NCBI RefSeq assembly: GCF_009909155.2
Contig: NZ_JAAAPM020000013.1
Location: 46,744 to 110,743, forward strand
DNA length: 64,000 nucleotides
DNA from: Flavobacterium undicola
GTDB lineage: Bacteria > Bacteroidota > Bacteroidia > Flavobacteriales > Flavobacteriaceae
Reading direction: 5' to 3'
The notes under the pieces are model-generated. The model did no database searches. It was given only the letters and a program-made list of their open reading frames with translations, and was not told where the DNA came from. Shown piece after piece: positions 62,145 to 64,000 of the stretch. A program made the position numbers and the translations under genes. Numbering within the stretch: the stretch's first letter is position 1; every line of letters starts with the position of its first letter.

Positions 62145-62681
62145 GTGATAAACGAAAATCTAATATTAGCCTGCAAAAAAATGCAACGAGATGCCCAGCG
62201 TCAAGTGTATGAGTTTTTGGCGCCTAAACTTTATTCTAGTTGCAAGCGCTATTTAAAACAGGAAGAGGAAATTGAAGAAGCCTTGGCAGATGCTTTTTAT
62301 ATCATTTTTACCAAACTAGACCAATTGAAAGAAATAGGTGCTTTTGAAGCTTGGGCTCGAAAAATAGCGGTCAATCAATGTTTGGCAACTATCAAAAAGA
62401 AAACCAACTTCAATATGTATCTCGATGATGTCAAAACATTGTCGCAACCTTTTACAGATGAGATGACGAATCTTGAAGAAGAAGATTTACTTGATTTACT
62501 CAATCATATTCCTGTGGGATGCAAGACTATTTTTAACCTCTTTGTAATTGAAGGATACAGCCACAAAGAAATAGCCAGCATGCTTAACATTTCTGAAGGC
62601 ACTTCAAAATCACAATTGAATGCTTCAAAAACAAAATTGAAGGAATTAGTAAATAATCTGTATTACCAAAAATCGAATTAG
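62145..62681 (+). CDS. ECF RNA polymerase sigma factor
   Basis: This protein of about 178 residues has sigma region 2 (YEFLAPKLYSSCKRYLKQEEEIEEALADAFYIIFTKLDQLKE, EAWARKIAVNQCL) and region 4 (IPVGCKTIFNLFVIEGYSHKEIASMLNISEGTSKSQLNASK). I start at GTG 62145 because INENLILACKKMQRDAQR is the usual beginning of this group; an upstream in-frame ATG at 62064 would add 27 hydrophobic residues. The anti-sigma-like gene starts 2 bases after its stop. Confidence 0.92.
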   Translation: MINENLILACKKMQRDAQRQVYEFLAPKLYSSCKRYLKQEEEIEEALADAFYIIFTKLDQLKEIGAFEAWARKIAVNQCLATIKKKTNFNMYLDDVKTLSQPFTDEMTNLEEEDLLDLLNHIPVGCKTIFNLFVIEGYSHKEIASMLNISEGTSKSQLNASKTKLKELVNNLYYQKSN

Positions 62682-62683
62682 TC

Positions 62684-63844
62684 ATGGACAATCAAGATAA
62701 AATAATTAACAAAATCAAAAGCGCTGCTCAAAAGGCAGAACACCAAGATTTTCCTGGAATGGATAAAGTTTGGGGACGTGTAGAGGACAAACTCGATCAA
62801 AAAGTATTGGAAACTAAAACGAAACTATGGAAAAAATTAGCCATAGCTGCTTCACTGCTATTGTTTATTTCTTTGGGTTACCAATTTTTCAAAAAGGACT
62901 CTAAAAACGATGCTATTATCGAAAGTACTTCTATCAAAGTTGCCGTTCAAAAAGAAAAAACTTTGAATGATAGTATTATTCCGTCTGATAAAATCAAACC
63001 GGAAGCGACTGAAATTTTGCAAAAACAATTAGAAAAGAAAAATCCGGTTGCAGTAGTTGAAAATCCTACTCCAAAAAATGACACCAAAATAATTGTTTCT
63101 GATAAAAAGGCTGAAGAATCCAATATTCAGGCAGACGGAATCATCAGTCAGGAATCGAATAGTATTTTAAGTGTAGCTCCAATGGCTTCCGTAGCTGCAA
63201 AAAGCCTTGCTCCGGTTGCCAATGAATATAAACAAAAAGCCGAAATTGTTTCTGCAGATAAAAACACAGAAAAAACCATTACAGGAATCATTACCGATGA
63301 ATCCAATATGCCACTTCCGGGAGTAAATGTTATCATTAAAGGCACAAAAGACACAGCTGTAACTGATTTTGATGGAAAATTTAGTATCGAAGCCGAAAAA
63401 GGAGAGCAACTAATTTTCAACATGATAGGATACAATAGTGCTTATGCTACCGTTGAAAAATCCAATGAAATAAACAAGAAATTAAACCCGAATTCAGCAA
63501 GTTTAAATGAAGTGGTTGTAGTGGGTTATGGAACAGCCAGAAAAAACCAGCCAAAAAATACTGCTCCGATAGCTAAATATGGGACAACCAAATTTTACAA
63601 ACCAGAAAAAGAAAAATCAGTTCCACATATTAAAGATGCTTTGTACATCATCAATGGTGTTGAATACAGTGAAGAATCCTTATTTGGCTCTAATCCCACA
63701 AGCCCTTACGCTCCTTTAAGCAAGCAAAAAATTGAAACAGTTCAAATTTTGCAAAGCAAAGAAGCTACTTCTATTTATGGAAACAAAAGTAAAAACGGAG
63801 TAATCATCATTACCACAAAAAACGGAATTCCACTAAAGCGTTAA
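62684..63844 (+). CDS. Anti-sigma-like membrane protein fused to carboxypeptidase-like and TonB-plug domains
   Basis: This 386-residue protein has a short cytoplasmic helical part (1-45, FPGMDKVWGRVEDKLDQ), a membrane helix (about 49-69) and a long Lys/Glu-rich linker. Next come a carboxypeptidase-like regulatory domain (about 203-275, DESNMPLPGVNVIIKG, FDGKF), a TonB-box-like NEVVVVGYG and a plug-like end (DALYIINGVEY, ETVQILQSKEATSIYGNKSKNGVIIITTK). It has no barrel. It follows the sigma factor by 2 bases, so it likely binds it while its periplasmic plug-like end touches a TonB-type partner. The combination is unusual. Confidence 0.86.
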   Translation: MDNQDKIINKIKSAAQKAEHQDFPGMDKVWGRVEDKLDQKVLETKTKLWKKLAIAASLLLFISLGYQFFKKDSKNDAIIESTSIKVAVQKEKTLNDSIIPSDKIKPEATEILQKQLEKKNPVAVVENPTPKNDTKIIVSDKKAEESNIQADGIISQESNSILSVAPMASVAAKSLAPVANEYKQKAEIVSADKNTEKTITGIITDESNMPLPGVNVIIKGTKDTAVTDFDGKFSIEAEKGEQLIFNMIGYNSAYATVEKSNEINKKLNPNSASLNEVVVVGYGTARKNQPKNTAPIAKYGTTKFYKPEKEKSVPHIKDALYIINGVEYSEESLFGSNPTSPYAPLSKQKIETVQILQSKEATSIYGNKSKNGVIIITTKNGIPLKR

Positions 63845-63849
63845 TACGC

Positions 63850-64000
63850 AAAAAAACTGTCTAACATTTTAAAATTTTGAGTTAGTCATTTAGTTTCTGT
63901 ATTTTTATGTCTTTAAAAACAGTCGTTATGGAAGTATTTGAAGGACAAAGCATACTAAACTTTATAAAAGAATTGCCAAATGATGAAGCTTGCAAAGCTT
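63850..64000 (+). mobile_element. Left part of an IS1595-family insertion sequence (cut by the window edge)
   Basis: The transposase start lies at 63928. Upstream, 63852-63885 holds CTAAC/GTTAG flanking an AT-rich core (TTTTAAAATTTT), which may belong to the terminal inverted repeat. The exact left end cannot be fixed without the right end. Confidence 0.55.
63928..64000 (+). CDS. IS1595-family transposase, N-terminal fragment
   Basis: Only 24 codons are inside the window (MEVFEGQSILNFIKELPNDEACKA). This matches the conserved beginning of IS1595-type transposases, which precedes a zinc-ribbon. The frame is open to the edge. A mobile element thus abuts the sigma/anti-sigma pair. Confidence 0.7.
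   Translation, partial: MEVFEGQSILNFIKELPNDEACKA

Noticed and set aside
1..64000. tRNA, rRNA, CRISPR array, prophage, origin of replication
   Set aside because: I read the intergenic regions for cloverleaf-like sequences, regular repeats and phage genes and found none.

Overview
The window is AT-rich chromosomal DNA from a member of the Bacteroidota, most likely the Flavobacteriaceae and probably Flavobacterium itself. The support is the TonB/SusC-type receptor with its ECF sigma factor and FecR anti-sigma factor, a giant hybrid two-component system, Bacteroidota-only families (DUF5723, DUF4974, GIN/DUF2807, PspC with PadR), -7 promoter boxes of the form TAnnTTTG, and intergenic palindromes typical of Flavobacterium. 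I see no rRNA, tRNA, CRISPR array or prophage. The only IS evidence is the first codons of an IS1595-type transposase at the right edge.

Layout. 1-10.5 kb (all minus): sigma factor, FecR and a truncated SusC/TonB receptor, then a hybrid two-component sensor, a cupin protein and an exported GH13 alpha-glucosidase; this looks like the regulatory edge of a glycan-uptake locus. 11.3-16.6 kb (plus): an apparent operon of exported ankyrin protein, DUF2271 protein, PepSY/flavodoxin-reductase fusion and ApbE flavin transferase, which reads as a transmembrane redox relay with a flavinylated periplasmic carrier. 17.3-21.5 kb: DUF4870, PadR, PspC and two GIN-domain proteins, an envelope-stress-like operon. 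21.6-22.6 kb: thioredoxin reductase. 23.7-29.8 kb: copper homeostasis (HMA-AraC fusion regulator, CopA ATPase, HMA chaperone, DUF3347 protein, multicopper oxidase with an extra C-terminal barrel-like region). 30-37.6 kb: IlvD, a TlpA-like gene broken by a hairpin-containing insertion, then small housekeeping genes and an MgtC/DUF4010 protein.

37.6-43.5 kb (minus): GuaB, a DUF5723 protein with its lipoprotein partner, HMG-CoA lyase and PyrD. 43.8-47.5 kb: a coiled-coil pseudogene with two stops, a 1-Cys peroxiredoxin, a ParE-like toxin/antitoxin pair, and a two-gene cassette (TIGR02391 protein plus Abi_C/AbiJ-type abortive-infection protein) in which both proteins carry an R-X4-6-H HEPN motif; this is the best candidate antiviral system here. 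47.7-60 kb: AEC transporter, MeaB GTPase, SPFH protein, MATE transporter, di-haem cytochrome c peroxidase, PhoX-like lipoprotein, outer-membrane barrel and PPK2 kinase. 59-64 kb: a run of small plus-strand genes, then a second ECF sigma factor paired with an unusual anti-sigma/plug-domain fusion, and the start of an IS1595 element.

The most unusual signal is a 100-nt leader found twice, directly upstream of two unrelated minus-strand genes (cytochrome c peroxidase and PPK2). The copies align without gaps at about 84% identity by hand count, each contains a GNRA-capped hairpin whose differences preserve pairing, and each encodes a similar short peptide starting MKSPL; at the peroxidase gene its stop overlaps the downstream start codon as ATGA.
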